Source: JAMXLJ01 sp036558745 (lineage in GTDB: Bacteria; Actinomycetota; Acidimicrobiia; IMCC26256; JAMXLJ01). From it: a stretch of DNA of 64,000 nucleotides. The notes beneath the pieces were generated by a model. That model had not been told where the DNA came from. It was given only the letters and a program-made list of their open reading frames with translations, and did not search any database. The first letter of the stretch is position 1. The number at the start of each line of letters is the position of its first letter. The stretch covers positions 62,001-126,000 of the forward strand of contig DATBEZ010000033.1 of the NCBI GenBank assembly GCA_036558745.1. The letters are read 5' to 3'. This document shows positions 7,777-16,281 of this stretch, piece by piece. Both the position numbers and the translations under genes were made by a program.

Positions 7777-8925
7777 TCAGGAGCGAAAAAGCGCCAGGCT
7801 CGCGGTGAAGCCGTGGAGGAAGTTACGGCCGCCGACCGGACCGATCTCGCCGGCGCAGAACGCGCCCGCGACGGGGATGGGCCCGAGGAGCTTCTCGACC
7901 ACGCCCGCGTCGTGGTCGGGGACGCCGAACAGGTGCCGGCCGCGGCCGTTGCACGTGAAGAGCAACGCGGCCCGCGCGTCCTCACCGGTGAGCAGCGCGT
8001 GGAGGTCGTCGTCGGCCGCGTCCGCATCGCGCACGTGGAACTGCAGGGTCTGGCCGACCGTGACGGTGTCGCCGACCGCGAGCGCGCCGCTCGCTCGGTC
8101 CGCGCCGACGACGTTGCGAACCAGGAAGTCGCCCCGTTCGAAGTCGGCCTTGTGCTCGTCGACGACGAGCCCGACGTGCAGCCCGCGCTGCATCAGCGCG
8201 CGATCGTCCTCGTCGACCAGACCCGCGAGCTCCTGCAGCCGTTCGAGCGCGCTGCGACCGCCGAGCTCCTGGACCAGATTGCCCTCGGCCTTGGTCACGG
8301 TGAAGGGACGACCGATCGGCCGGCACCCCTGCGACACGACGGTGCGCACCTCGACGTCGTGACCGAGGAACACGCCCACCGCGCCCTCGCTTCCGATCTC
8401 GCCGTCGAGCACGAGGCGGTTGCCGCCGGGCGCACGGGCCGCCGAAGCGAGACCGCCCAGCACGCGCAGCCCGGGCAGGTCGTCGTTCATGCGACTCAGG
8501 AACGCGTCGACCGGGAACGTGAAGGGATCCGCGAGCAGCAGCAGCGTGCGCTCGTCGGCCACGCCGTCGGGCCAGCCGACGACCGCGGGCCCGTCGGGCG
8601 TCTGCACCAGCCGAAGGGAGACGGGTGTCAGCGTGGCGTCCTCGTCGAAGCGCGCGGCCCACGCGGCGATCGCGGGAGCATCCTCGACCTCGCGCGGGCC
8701 GGCGATGATCGAGACCGCGGTCGCGCCGAGGAGCACCTGTGGCTCGAGCAACTTGCGCAGCGCGGTGACCACGTCCTCGAAGGTTCCCACGTGGTGCGGC
8801 GACGCGAACACGAGGAGCAGGTCGGGGCGCTCGCCGTCGAAGCGCTCGAGCAGCTCGCCCGCGACCTCGCCGACCGCCGACGTGGCCAGCGGGTGCTGCG
8901 ACAGCGCCGCGGCGTACTGGTTCAC
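7777..8925 (-). CDS. FIST domain signal/sensor protein
   Basis: A 382-residue soluble protein with FIST_N and FIST_C domains. The N-terminal half carries a strand-rich core (LLLVFASPHHVG, LLGATAVSIIAG). The C-terminal half carries LLFTCNGRGRHLFG and IPVAGAFCAGEIGPVGGRNFLHGFTA, a signature of FIST_C. FIST proteins are thought to bind small ligands such as amino acids and often accompany chemotaxis or kinase modules; here it is free-standing. It follows lutC by 19 bases on the minus strand and may be the last gene of that run. No membrane segments or catalytic motif are visible. Confidence 0.85.
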   Translation of the reverse strand: MNQYAAALSQHPLATSAVGEVAGELLERFDGERPDLLLVFASPHHVGTFEDVVTALRKLLEPQVLLGATAVSIIAGPREVEDAPAIAAWAARFDEDATLTPVSLRLVQTPDGPAVVGWPDGVADERTLLLLADPFTFPVDAFLSRMNDDLPGLRVLGGLASAARAPGGNRLVLDGEIGSEGAVGVFLGHDVEVRTVVSQGCRPIGRPFTVTKAEGNLVQELGGRSALERLQELAGLVDEDDRALMQRGLHVGLVVDEHKADFERGDFLVRNVVGADRASGALAVGDTVTVGQTLQFHVRDADAADDDLHALLTGEDARAALLFTCNGRGRHLFGVPDHDAGVVEKLLGPIPVAGAFCAGEIGPVGGRNFLHGFTASLALFRS

Positions 8926-8944
8926 GGGGCCTCAGCGTACGCGT

Positions 8945-9508
8945 TCAGCCGTCGACGAGGACGGTGTCGACGGTCTTGGGGCCGTGGACGCCGAACGTCG
9001 TTCGCATCTCGAGGTCCGAGGTCCGGCTCGGACCGCCGATCCACGACAGCGCGCTGGGCAGCGGCGCGGACGCGACGCGTGTGATCGCGTCGGCGAACGT
9101 CGCCACCACATCGCCGGTACGGATCACACAGACGTGCGCGGGCGGCACGAGGCTCGTGGCCCGCGGGCAGCCCGGGCCCGCGGCGATCGCGAAGTTCCCT
9201 GTCGCGGCCACGGCCACCACGCAACCGGTGACACCGACCGCCGCGTTCGGAAGGCCGTGGCGCCAGCCGGGGTCGTCGGGGTGGAGCAACCGTGCGTCCG
9301 CCGCCCCGAGCCGCGACTCCAGCTCGAGCCACACGACGGCCGGGTCACGCAACGGGAGTGCGATCGCCGCGCTCCCTGCGCGCTCCAGCGCGAGCTCGAC
9401 GACGCGCGCGGCACCGTCCTCCGCGCTCATGGGTCCGTGCACCGTGCAACGGTTCTCGACGAGCGCGTCCACGAGCGCGCCGACGGGAGAGACCGGGTCC
9501 GTGCTCAC
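8945..9508 (-). CDS. lutC: LutC-type LUD domain protein
   Basis: A 187-residue LUD-domain protein, third component of the LutABC iron-sulfur L-lactate oxidation system. Sequences such as VAVAATGNFAIAAGPGCPRATSLVPPAHVCVI and ALSWIGGPSRTSDLEM match the nucleotide-binding-like core of the family in order. The GTG start at 9508 overlaps the lutB stop by four bases (GTGA). Catalysis is attributed to the three-protein complex; LutC alone has no assigned reaction. Gene order lutA-lutB-lutC on the minus strand supports the call. Confidence 0.88.
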   Translation of the reverse strand: MSTDPVSPVGALVDALVENRCTVHGPMSAEDGAARVVELALERAGSAAIALPLRDPAVVWLELESRLGAADARLLHPDDPGWRHGLPNAAVGVTGCVVAVAATGNFAIAAGPGCPRATSLVPPAHVCVIRTGDVVATFADAITRVASAPLPSALSWIGGPSRTSDLEMRTTFGVHGPKTVDTVLVDG

Positions 9509-11037
9509 CACCGCTCGAGACCCAGCTCTCGCGCGCGCCACCGGTCGCGGAACGATCGCGGCGCAGGAAGGGGCAGGTCCCGCGAACGTGTCCACCCGCG
9601 CATCCCGGTCACGTTGACGGCGTAGCGGTCGTCCCCCCACAGGACACGGCCCAGCATCCGCGCCAGCGTGTTGGACATCCGGTAACCCTTGGGCATCGCC
9701 CACACGCGCGCCCACGCGTCGAAGCCGACGGCGCGCGCCGTGAGCCGGCGACGCGCGGGCGTCGCGAGAGGAGCGCGCCCGGCGGCCCATGGGAACCCGT
9801 CGCCCGGATGCGTGCGCGGCGGAAGCGGTTCGTTCGTCCGCGGCGCACGGGCGCCCACGAGCGGTCCCGCTTCGCGGAGGTCGGCGCGGAGCCGCACCAA
9901 CAGGTCGGCAAGCGGGATCTCGACGGGGCATGCGTCGGTGCACGCGCCGCAGAGCGTCGACGCGCCCGGGAGATCACCGCCCTCCGCGCCCTGGCTGAGC
10001 AGCGGCGTGAGGACCTTGCCCATCGGACCGCTGTACACCGCGTCGTACGCGTGACCCGACACCTTCCGGTACACGGGGCAGACGTTCAGGCAGGCGCCGC
10101 ACCGGATGCACGCGAGCATCTCCTCGTACGCGGTGCCGAGCAGCGCCGTCCGGTTGTGGTCGAGGAGCACGACGTGCAGCTGCTCCGGACCGTCGACCTC
10201 ACCGTCGCGTCGCGGGCCGGTGATCATCGAGAGGTAGTTGGTCAGGCGCTGACCCGTCGCGGTCATCGTGAGGAGGGGCAGCAGCGTCGCGACGTCGGTG
10301 AAACGCGGGACGACCTTCTCGACGGGCACCATCGCGACGTGCACGCGAGGCAGCGTCGTGCAGAGTCGTCCGTTGCCCTCGTTCGTGACGAGCACGATCG
10401 TGCCCGTGTCGGCGGCGAGGAAGTTGGCGCCGGTCACGGCCATGTCCGCGACGAGGAAGTCGGTCCGGAGACGCCGCCGGGCCCAGTCGGTGATGCCGTC
10501 GCGGTCGACGGGGATGTCGTCACCCGAGCTGGCGACGAGCACGTCGCGGATCTGCCCGAGCGTCTTGTGGATCGCGGGCGTGATCATGTGCGACGGCCGC
10601 TCCGCGGCGACCTGCACGATGTACTCGCCGAGGTCCGTCTCGACGCTGCGCACGCCCGCGGCCTCCAAGGCGTCGCCGAGGTCCACCTCCTCGGTCGCCA
10701 TCGACTTCGACTTCACGACCGTGGCGACGTCTTCCCGCCGGGCGATGTCGAGCACGACGCGGCGCGCGTCCTCCGGTGTCGGGGCGCGGTGGACCGTCGC
10801 GCCGGCTGCCTCGAGCGAGCGGGTGGCGCGTCCGAGCCAGGAGTCCAGGTCGGTCAGGACCTCACGACGGATGGCCGCGGCGCGGTCCTTCAGCTCGCCG
10901 TGCCGGCGCGCGACCTCGCGCGCGGTGAAGAGGCGCTGGTCCAGGTTGTGCAGCGCGCGCTGGAGCTCCGGGTCGGCGATCGCGCTCCGCGCCCGCTCGT
11001 CGAACGTGTCGCCGGGCGTGACGACGTGGTGGCTCAC
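9505..11037 (-). CDS. lutB: LutB-type iron-sulfur LUD protein
   Basis: A 510-residue protein. Residues 1 to about 320 form a LUD domain (KSKSMATEEVDLGDALE, DIPVDRDGITDWARR). A ferredoxin-like region follows with CIRCGACLNVCPVYR and CGACTDACPVEIPL, giving two cysteine clusters for 4Fe-4S centres. This is the LutB/YkgF architecture for electron transfer during L-lactate oxidation to pyruvate. I place the GTG start at 11037, where family similarity begins (SHHVVTPGDTFDERA). A longer frame reaches 11100 through repeat-derived sequence. The gene follows lutA after a 133-base gap filled by a dispersed repeat. Confidence 0.92.
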   Translation of the reverse strand: MSHHVVTPGDTFDERARSAIADPELQRALHNLDQRLFTAREVARRHGELKDRAAAIRREVLTDLDSWLGRATRSLEAAGATVHRAPTPEDARRVVLDIARREDVATVVKSKSMATEEVDLGDALEAAGVRSVETDLGEYIVQVAAERPSHMITPAIHKTLGQIRDVLVASSGDDIPVDRDGITDWARRRLRTDFLVADMAVTGANFLAADTGTIVLVTNEGNGRLCTTLPRVHVAMVPVEKVVPRFTDVATLLPLLTMTATGQRLTNYLSMITGPRRDGEVDGPEQLHVVLLDHNRTALLGTAYEEMLACIRCGACLNVCPVYRKVSGHAYDAVYSGPMGKVLTPLLSQGAEGGDLPGASTLCGACTDACPVEIPLADLLVRLRADLREAGPLVGARAPRTNEPLPPRTHPGDGFPWAAGRAPLATPARRRLTARAVGFDAWARVWAMPKGYRMSNTLARMLGRVLWGDDRYAVNVTGMRGWTRSRDLPLPAPRSFRDRWRARELGLERW

Positions 11038-11040
11038 GTC

Positions 11041-11170
11041 TTCCGCTCCTGGCGCCTTCGGCGCCCGGCCGCTCGGGCCACCGCTTCCGCTCGCCTGCAC
11101 ACCGGTCGATTCCGCTCCGGCCTCCCGGGCTCCGCCCAGGCCTTCGTTGCATCTCCTGCGGCTCGCTCGC
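11041..11170 (-). repeat. Dispersed GC-rich repeat, copy 1 (lutA-lutB gap)
   Basis: On the minus strand this gap reads as a purine-rich GC repeat containing GGGAGGCCGGAGCG, a GTGAGCGAGCGAG block and GGGCGGAGCCC. Its 11103-11155 part aligns closely with 58621-58670 in the gcvPA-gcvPB gap. Both copies sit between co-directional genes just upstream of a start codon, and neither interrupts a gene. Confidence 0.7.
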
Positions 11171-11899
11171 TCACGACGGGAGCCCGTCGGCGAGCACCTG
11201 CGCGTAGTGCACCGGCCGGGGACCCCTCGCGGTGCGCCGGCGCCGGCCTTCGAGATGCGCGAGACACGCGCTGTCCCCGCTGACGAGGTAGTCGGCGTCG
11301 GTCGTCCCGGCGTGAGCCAGCTTGTCGTCGGCCAGCGCCCCTGCCACCTCGCCGTGCTTCACCGCGAACGTGCCGCCGAAGCCGCAACACGTCTCGGGCT
11401 CGGTCATCTCGACGATGCGCGCGCCCGCGTGCTCGAGCAGCCGGCGCGGTGCGTCCTTCACGCCCAGGTTGCGAAGCCCGTGGCACGCGTCGTGCACCGT
11501 CACCGTTGCGTTCACGCGCGCACCGAGGTCGATGCGCCCGAGCACGTCGACGATGTACTCACCGAGCTCGTACGTCTTCGCGGCGACGGCTCCCGCGCGC
11601 GTGCGGTCGGCCCCGTCGAGGAGTCGGTCGTACCAGTGGCGCACCATCGCGGCGCACGACCCCGAGGGCGCGACGACCGCCTCGAAGGGCTCGAACACGT
11701 CGACGAAGTGACGGGCGAGACGCGCCGCCGCCTCGGGCTCGCCTGCGCTCAACGCGGGCTGACCGCAGCACGACTGGGCCTCGGGGAACACGACCTCGCA
11801 CCCGGCGGCTTCGAGGAGCTTGACCGCGGCGATACCCGTCTCCGGCACGACCTGGTCGACCATGCAGGTGACGAACAGCGCGACGCGAGGGGCGGCCAT
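11171..11899 (-). CDS. lutA: LutA-type cysteine-rich (CCG) protein
   Basis: A 242-residue protein of the LutA/GlpC/heterodisulfide-reductase CCG family. The two characteristic cysteine motifs are SCCGQPALSAGE near residue 45 and TCCGFGGTF near residue 175, which bind an iron-sulfur centre. It is the first Lut gene and starts 33 bases after nagA on the minus strand. The ATG at 11899 is preferred; a GTG lies directly before it at 11902. With lutB and lutC it should oxidise L-lactate (or a similar 2-hydroxyacid) in the cytoplasm. No lldP permease gene is adjacent. Confidence 0.9.
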   Translation of the reverse strand: MAAPRVALFVTCMVDQVVPETGIAAVKLLEAAGCEVVFPEAQSCCGQPALSAGEPEAAARLARHFVDVFEPFEAVVAPSGSCAAMVRHWYDRLLDGADRTRAGAVAAKTYELGEYIVDVLGRIDLGARVNATVTVHDACHGLRNLGVKDAPRRLLEHAGARIVEMTEPETCCGFGGTFAVKHGEVAGALADDKLAHAGTTDADYLVSGDSACLAHLEGRRRRTARGPRPVHYAQVLADGLPS

Positions 11900-11932
11900 C
11901 ACGGCGACGTTAGCGAGCGGCGCCCCGGCGGC

Positions 11933-13072
11933 TCATCGCCACACCTCCGGACCGCGGAGCTGCACCCCCTCGATCCACACCGCCCGCACCGCGAGCGTCG
12001 TCGCGTCCAGGGCGACGAGGTCGGCACAGCCGCCGATGCCCACGGCGTACTGGTCGAGATCGAGCAGCCGCGCCGGCACCGCGGCCGCGAGCTCGAGGGC
12101 GCGGTCGAGCCGCACGCCGATCGACACCAGGTTCCGGACGGAGACGTCCATCGTCGACACCGATCCGGCGAGCGTCCCGTCGGCCAGGCGCGCCGCCCCC
12201 TCCACCTCGGACCACGTGAGATCGGCGGAGCGCCCCGGCACCGCGACCGCGTCGGTCACGAGCGCGACGTTGCGCTTGCGGGCGACGGCGAGACGCAGGC
12301 CGACCGGATGGACGTGGACGAGATCACCGATGATCGTCGGGGTGAGGCGGTCGTCGTCGAGCGCCGCACCCACGAGACCGGGCTCACGATGGTGGAACTG
12401 CGGCATGCCGTTGAAGAGGTGGGTGACGACACGCGCACCCGCGTCCACCGCGTCGATCACGTCCTCGTACGGCGCCGACGAGTGCCCGATGGCGACGATC
12501 ACGCCGCGCTGCGCGAGCAGGCGGGTCGCGGCGAGCATCGGGTCGGCCTCGGGCGCGAGCGTGACGATCCGCACGAGCCCCGGCTGGGCGTCGAGCCGGG
12601 CCGAGAGCCACTCGGGTTGCGCGAGGCGCAGCAGCTCCGGCGCGTGCGCACCCGGCGCACCGCCGAGGAAGGGTCCTTCGAGATGCACGCCCGCGATCGC
12701 CGGCAGACCGCGGGTCGCGGCGTCGTCGCGCGCGGCGGCGATGCGCTCCAGGGTCGGTCCGTACCTGCCGAGCGGTGCGCTGACGAGCGTGGGGCAGTAG
12801 CTCGTCACGCCGTGGCCGAGCAGGCTGCGCCCGGCGCGGCGCCACCCGTCCTCGTCCGCGATGGCGAAGTCCACGTCGTGGACGCCGTTGATCTGCACGT
12901 CGACGAAGCCGGGGCCGAGGACGACGTCGCCGAGGTCGAGCGCGCCCGGCGCGACCCCTCCGCCGGCATCGACGACCCGGCCACCTTCCAGCGCGAGCCA
13001 TCCCGGCCGGTGCAGCCGGAGCCGTTCGCCGTCCGGCACCGCCACCGCCGCCGCGGCGAGGACGCCGGCCAC
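11933..13072 (-). CDS. nagA: N-acetylglucosamine-6-phosphate deacetylase
   Basis: A 379-residue amidohydrolase that removes acetate from GlcNAc 6-phosphate during amino-sugar or peptidoglycan recycling. Ordered signatures are GPGFVDVQINGV, GVHLEGPFLGG with the metal ligand Glu, IVAIGHSSAP, VVTHLFNGMPQFHHREPG, IGDLVHVHP and LVTDAVAVPG. The proposed GTG start at 13072 lies two bases after the end of the upstream glycosyltransferase gene; a CTG at 13078 would give a CTGA overlap instead. No nagB or sugar transporter is adjacent in this window. Confidence 0.9.
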   Translation of the reverse strand: MAGVLAAAAVAVPDGERLRLHRPGWLALEGGRVVDAGGGVAPGALDLGDVVLGPGFVDVQINGVHDVDFAIADEDGWRRAGRSLLGHGVTSYCPTLVSAPLGRYGPTLERIAAARDDAATRGLPAIAGVHLEGPFLGGAPGAHAPELLRLAQPEWLSARLDAQPGLVRIVTLAPEADPMLAATRLLAQRGVIVAIGHSSAPYEDVIDAVDAGARVVTHLFNGMPQFHHREPGLVGAALDDDRLTPTIIGDLVHVHPVGLRLAVARKRNVALVTDAVAVPGRSADLTWSEVEGAARLADGTLAGSVSTMDVSVRNLVSIGVRLDRALELAAAVPARLLDLDQYAVGIGGCADLVALDATTLAVRAVWIEGVQLRGPEVWR

Positions 13073-13074
13073 CG

Positions 13075-13794
13075 TCAGCCGCGCTCGCGGCGGAGCGCGA
13101 CGCGGAGACGGGCGAGCCCGACGAGGGTTCTGGGCACGCGGCTCAGGATGGACGTGCGCGACGGCCGGCGCTCGACGACGGTGACCGGGATCTCCTCGAC
13201 CCGGAGCCCGGCGCGTTCCGCCCTGATGACGAGCTCGGTGTCGAAGAGGTCGGGCCCGGCGCGACACATCGACACGAACGGTCGCAACGGCGCCATGCGC
13301 AGCGCCTTCATGCCGTGGGTGTCGGAGGCGCGGATCCCGAACGTGACCCTCAGGATGGCATCGAACACGGCCGTCGCCATGCGGCGGAACCACGGCCGAT
13401 GGTCGCGGGCGCCGATGGCCCGCTTCGACGCGACGACGATCGCGATCTCGTCCGCGGCGGTGCCGGACGACGCGTCGACCAGGCCGAGCGCCTGCTTGAG
13501 GAAGTGGAGGTCGTAGTAGTCGACGTCGAAGATGACAGTTCGGTCGCCGGCGACCTCGAGCAGGCCGACGCGCAGGGCTTCGCCGTAGTTCGCGACCGGC
13601 AGGTGACGCACGCGCACCTCGGGAAGCTCGGCTCCGAGCGCGTCGGCGATCGCCAATGTCGTGTCGGTGGAACCGTTCTCGACGACGAGGAGCTCGAAGT
13701 CGGCTCCCCAGCCCCGCAGGCCCTCCACGACGTCGCGCACGCTCGCCTCGAGGAGCTCGGCCTCGTTGTACGCGGGCATGACGACGGAGAGCAT
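13075..13794 (-). CDS. Family 2 glycosyltransferase
   Basis: A 239-residue GT-A enzyme of the dolichyl-phosphate-mannose-synthase-like GT2 group. The N-terminal nucleotide-sugar fold has SVVMPAYNEAELLEASV and VVENGSTDTT, with the metal-binding FDVDYYDLHF near residue 92. Basic residues dominate the C-terminal 30 residues, suggesting peripheral membrane contact; no transmembrane helices are evident. Donor and acceptor are unknown. It is the first gene of the minus-strand run into nagA and lut. The ATG at 13794 lies close to a divergent control region. Confidence 0.82.
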   Translation of the reverse strand: MLSVVMPAYNEAELLEASVRDVVEGLRGWGADFELLVVENGSTDTTLAIADALGAELPEVRVRHLPVANYGEALRVGLLEVAGDRTVIFDVDYYDLHFLKQALGLVDASSGTAADEIAIVVASKRAIGARDHRPWFRRMATAVFDAILRVTFGIRASDTHGMKALRMAPLRPFVSMCRAGPDLFDTELVIRAERAGLRVEEIPVTVVERRPSRTSILSRVPRTLVGLARLRVALRRERG

Positions 13795-13797
13795 CGC

Positions 13798-14027
13798 TCA
13801 GCCGAGGCGCGCGCCGGCACGCGCGAGCGCGTCGTAGTCCGCGACGACGGCGGCGACGAAGAAGGTGTGCGATGCGATCACGGTGCTCCCGACGGCGCGC
13901 GGGCGGTATCGCGCGCCGGGACGGCTCGAGCCACTTCGGTAGGCTACCGGCGCCCCGGGGCCAGCCCGACGCGAGCACGTCACGGCTCGTCTACGGCCAC
14001 GGCGCACACGGGGATTGGGGGAGCGTG
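13798..14027. promoter_or_regulatory. Divergent intergenic region (GT2 / acyl-CoA synthetase)
   Basis: About 230 bases between oppositely oriented operons. TAGGCT at 13940-13945 is a candidate plus-strand -10. A minus-strand frame, GTG 13881 to stop 13798, encodes 27 residues ending just before the glycosyltransferase start. I cannot tell whether it is translated. Nothing else is recognisable. Confidence 0.35.
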
Positions 14028-14057
14028 ATGGACGAACCTGCGGGCCGAGCACGATGA
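14028..14057 (+). CDS. Nine-residue leader peptide overlapping the acyl-CoA synthetase start
   Basis: ATG at 14028 is preceded by a strong GGGGGAG (14016-14022) and encodes MDEPAGRAR followed by TGA at 14055-14057. The stop overlaps the ATG of the acyl-CoA synthetase gene as ATGA. The synthetase start itself lacks a good ribosome-binding site, so coupled re-initiation from this mini-cistron is plausible. That it is translated is inference from position and RBS strength. Confidence 0.4.
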   Translation: MDEPAGRAR

Positions 14058-15622
14058 GCGCGACGCCGGACGTGCTCGCACTCCACGCGGGCGCCAAGCC
14101 CGACGCCCCGGCCGTCATCGTCGACGCCTCCGGTGGCGCCCGGGCCGGTGTGCTGTCGTTCGCGCAGCTGAACCGGGACGTGAACCGGCTGGCGAACGGC
14201 ATCACCTCGCTCGGTGTCGGCGCCGGCGAGCGGATCGTCTGGTGCGGACCGAACTCGGCCGAGGTGATCACGATCATCCACGCCGCGCGCAAGCGCGGCC
14301 TGGTCGCGGTGCCACTGTCGTACCGCTTCAACGCCGACGAGATGGCGTACGTGATCGACAACTCCGACGCGACGCTCGTCGTCGTCGACAGTGAGCAGGC
14401 ACCGACCGTCGCGTCGGTGCGCGACCGCTGCCCGAAGGTGCGCGAGGTCGTCGTCTTCGACGCCGGGCACGACCCGTCCACGCCCGAGGGGTGCGTCGCC
14501 TGGGCCGACCTGCTCGCGGACGCAGGTGACGGCGAGCCCGTGCTGCCGGACGCGTCCGAGATCGGCGCCCAGATGCTGTACACGTCGGGCACGACGGGGA
14601 AGCCCAAGGGCGCGCTACGGACGACGAGCGACCGCACGATCGTGTTCGCGCTGCTCGGCGAGCTCGGCCTGCCCCAACCCGACGACGTGCACCTGACGAC
14701 CGGGCCGCTCTACCACTCGGGCCCGCTCGCGTTCGCGTCGCTCGCGCACACGTTGGGCGCGCCGATCGTCGTGCTGCGCAAGTTCGAGCCGCGTGCGTGG
14801 CTGCGTCTCGTCGCCGAGCACCGGATCACGAACACGTTCTCGGCCCCGACCCAGCTCAAGCGGATCGTCGCGTTGCCCGACGACGAGCTCGCCGCGGCCG
14901 ACGTGTCGTCGATGCGCTGCCTCATCGCCAACGCCGCTCCGGTCCCGTACCCGTTGAAGCAGGAGGTCGTCGCGAAGCTCGGCGACGGCTTCCTGTTCGA
15001 GGTGTACGGCTCGACCGAGCTCGGCATCGTCACCGTGCTCAAGCCGGCCGACCAGCTCCGCAAGCCGGGCTCGTGCGGGCAGACATACGGCGGGGTCGGC
15101 GTGCGGATCGTGAAGGAGGACGGCACCGAGGCTCCGTCGGGCGAGGCGGGGGAGCTGTTCATCAACACCGGCCTCGCGATGGACGGCTACCACCGCACCG
15201 AGGAGCAGCTGACGGCGCTCGACCCGGAGTGGAAGTCGGTCGGCGACGTGGCGTACGCCGACGAGGAGGGCTACCTCTACATCTGCGACCGCAAGAAGGA
15301 CATGATCATCTCGGGCGGCGTGAACATCTACCCGGCCGAGATCGAAGCGGTGCTACACGCGCATCCCGACGTCCTCGACGCGGCGGTGTTCGGCATCCCC
15401 GACGACGAGTGGGGCGAGAGCGTGTACGCGATCGTCCAGCCCAAGGCCGACGTGACGCTCGACGTCGATGAGGTCCGCGCGTTCGTCGAAGAGCGCGTGG
15501 CGGGCTACAAACGGCCGCGCGCGTACGAGGTCCGCACCGAGCTGCCCCGGACCGAGGCCGGGAAGCTGCTCAAGCGGCTCCTGCGCGACGAGTTCTGGCG
15601 CGATCGCGCCACCCGCGTGTGA
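14054..15622 (+). CDS. AMP-forming acyl-CoA synthetase (FadD-like)
   Basis: A 522-residue adenylate-forming ligase. The P-loop-like motif YTSGTTGKPKGAL lies near residue 180, the A5 motif YGSTELG near residue 318, and the C-terminal motifs YICDRKKDMIISGGVNIYP and PRTEAGKLLKR (catalytic lysine) follow. It activates a carboxylic acid to acyl-CoA with release of AMP and pyrophosphate; chain length cannot be read from sequence. The start is the ATG that overlaps the leader peptide. Its stop overlaps the next GTG start (GTGA), linking it to a second, ADP-forming acyl-CoA ligase. Confidence 0.93.
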   Translation: MSATPDVLALHAGAKPDAPAVIVDASGGARAGVLSFAQLNRDVNRLANGITSLGVGAGERIVWCGPNSAEVITIIHAARKRGLVAVPLSYRFNADEMAYVIDNSDATLVVVDSEQAPTVASVRDRCPKVREVVVFDAGHDPSTPEGCVAWADLLADAGDGEPVLPDASEIGAQMLYTSGTTGKPKGALRTTSDRTIVFALLGELGLPQPDDVHLTTGPLYHSGPLAFASLAHTLGAPIVVLRKFEPRAWLRLVAEHRITNTFSAPTQLKRIVALPDDELAAADVSSMRCLIANAAPVPYPLKQEVVAKLGDGFLFEVYGSTELGIVTVLKPADQLRKPGSCGQTYGGVGVRIVKEDGTEAPSGEAGELFINTGLAMDGYHRTEEQLTALDPEWKSVGDVAYADEEGYLYICDRKKDMIISGGVNIYPAEIEAVLHAHPDVLDAAVFGIPDDEWGESVYAIVQPKADVTLDVDEVRAFVEERVAGYKRPRAYEVRTELPRTEAGKLLKRLLRDEFWRDRATRV

Positions 15623-16281
15623 CCACGCTCTCCGAGCTCGACTCGAAGCGCCTGCTCGCACGCTACGGGGTACCGGTGCTGGACGAGCGGACCGCCTCCG
15701 ACCCCGACGAGGCCGTCGCGGCCGCAGACGCGATCGGCTACCCGGTCGTGCTGAAGCTGTGCGGCGAGCGCATCGCGCACAAGACGGAGCGCGGGCTCGT
15801 GCGGCTGCGACTCGCGGACGCTCGCGCGGTGCGGGGCGCGGCGCAGTCGCTGCTCGCCGCCGTCCGTCCCGACGACGGGCGGGTCGAGCTGCTCGTCGCG
15901 CCCATGGTCCATGGCACCCGCGAGCTCATCGCCGGCCTCCACACCGATCCGCAGTTCGGCCCGTGCGTGATGCTCGGCGTGGGCGGGATCCTGGCCGAGG
16001 CCCTGGCCGACGTCGCGTTCCGTCTCGTACCCGTCACGCCCGTCGACGCGGACGAGATCGTCGACGACCTCGCCACCGGCGCGCTGCTCGGCCCCTTCCG
16101 CGGCGAGCCGGCTGTGGATCGCGGCGCGATCGCCGAGGTCCTCCTGGGTCTGTCCCGTCTCGCCGAGGCCGAACCCGGCGTTCGCAGCGTCGACGTGAAC
16201 CCGCTCGTCGTCGTCGACGGGCGACCCGTTGCCGTCGACGCGCTGGTGGAGCTGGCGGCAGAACACGAGGGCGCGGCGTGA
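15619..16281 (+). CDS. Acetate-CoA ligase (ADP-forming), beta (ATP-grasp) subunit
   Basis: A 220-residue ATP-grasp protein of the ACD/succinyl-CoA-synthetase superfamily. It has AIGYPVVLKLCGERIAHKTERGLVRL (nucleotide-binding lysine), FGPCVMLGVGGILAEAL and SVDVNPLVV near the C-terminus. Length matches free-standing beta subunits of ADP-forming acetyl-CoA synthetase. With the alpha subunit it interconverts acyl-CoA, ADP and phosphate with acid, CoA and ATP. It overlaps the acyl-CoA synthetase before it and the alpha-subunit gene after it by four bases each. Here beta precedes alpha; in many archaea the two domains are fused. Confidence 0.9.
   Translation: MTTLSELDSKRLLARYGVPVLDERTASDPDEAVAAADAIGYPVVLKLCGERIAHKTERGLVRLRLADARAVRGAAQSLLAAVRPDDGRVELLVAPMVHGTRELIAGLHTDPQFGPCVMLGVGGILAEALADVAFRLVPVTPVDADEIVDDLATGALLGPFRGEPAVDRGAIAEVLLGLSRLAEAEPGVRSVDVNPLVVVDGRPVAVDALVELAAEHEGAA

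Noticed and set aside
13798..13881. 27-codon minus-strand frame before the glycosyltransferase gene
   Set aside because: No convincing RBS and no recognisable protein character; kept as part of the control region only.
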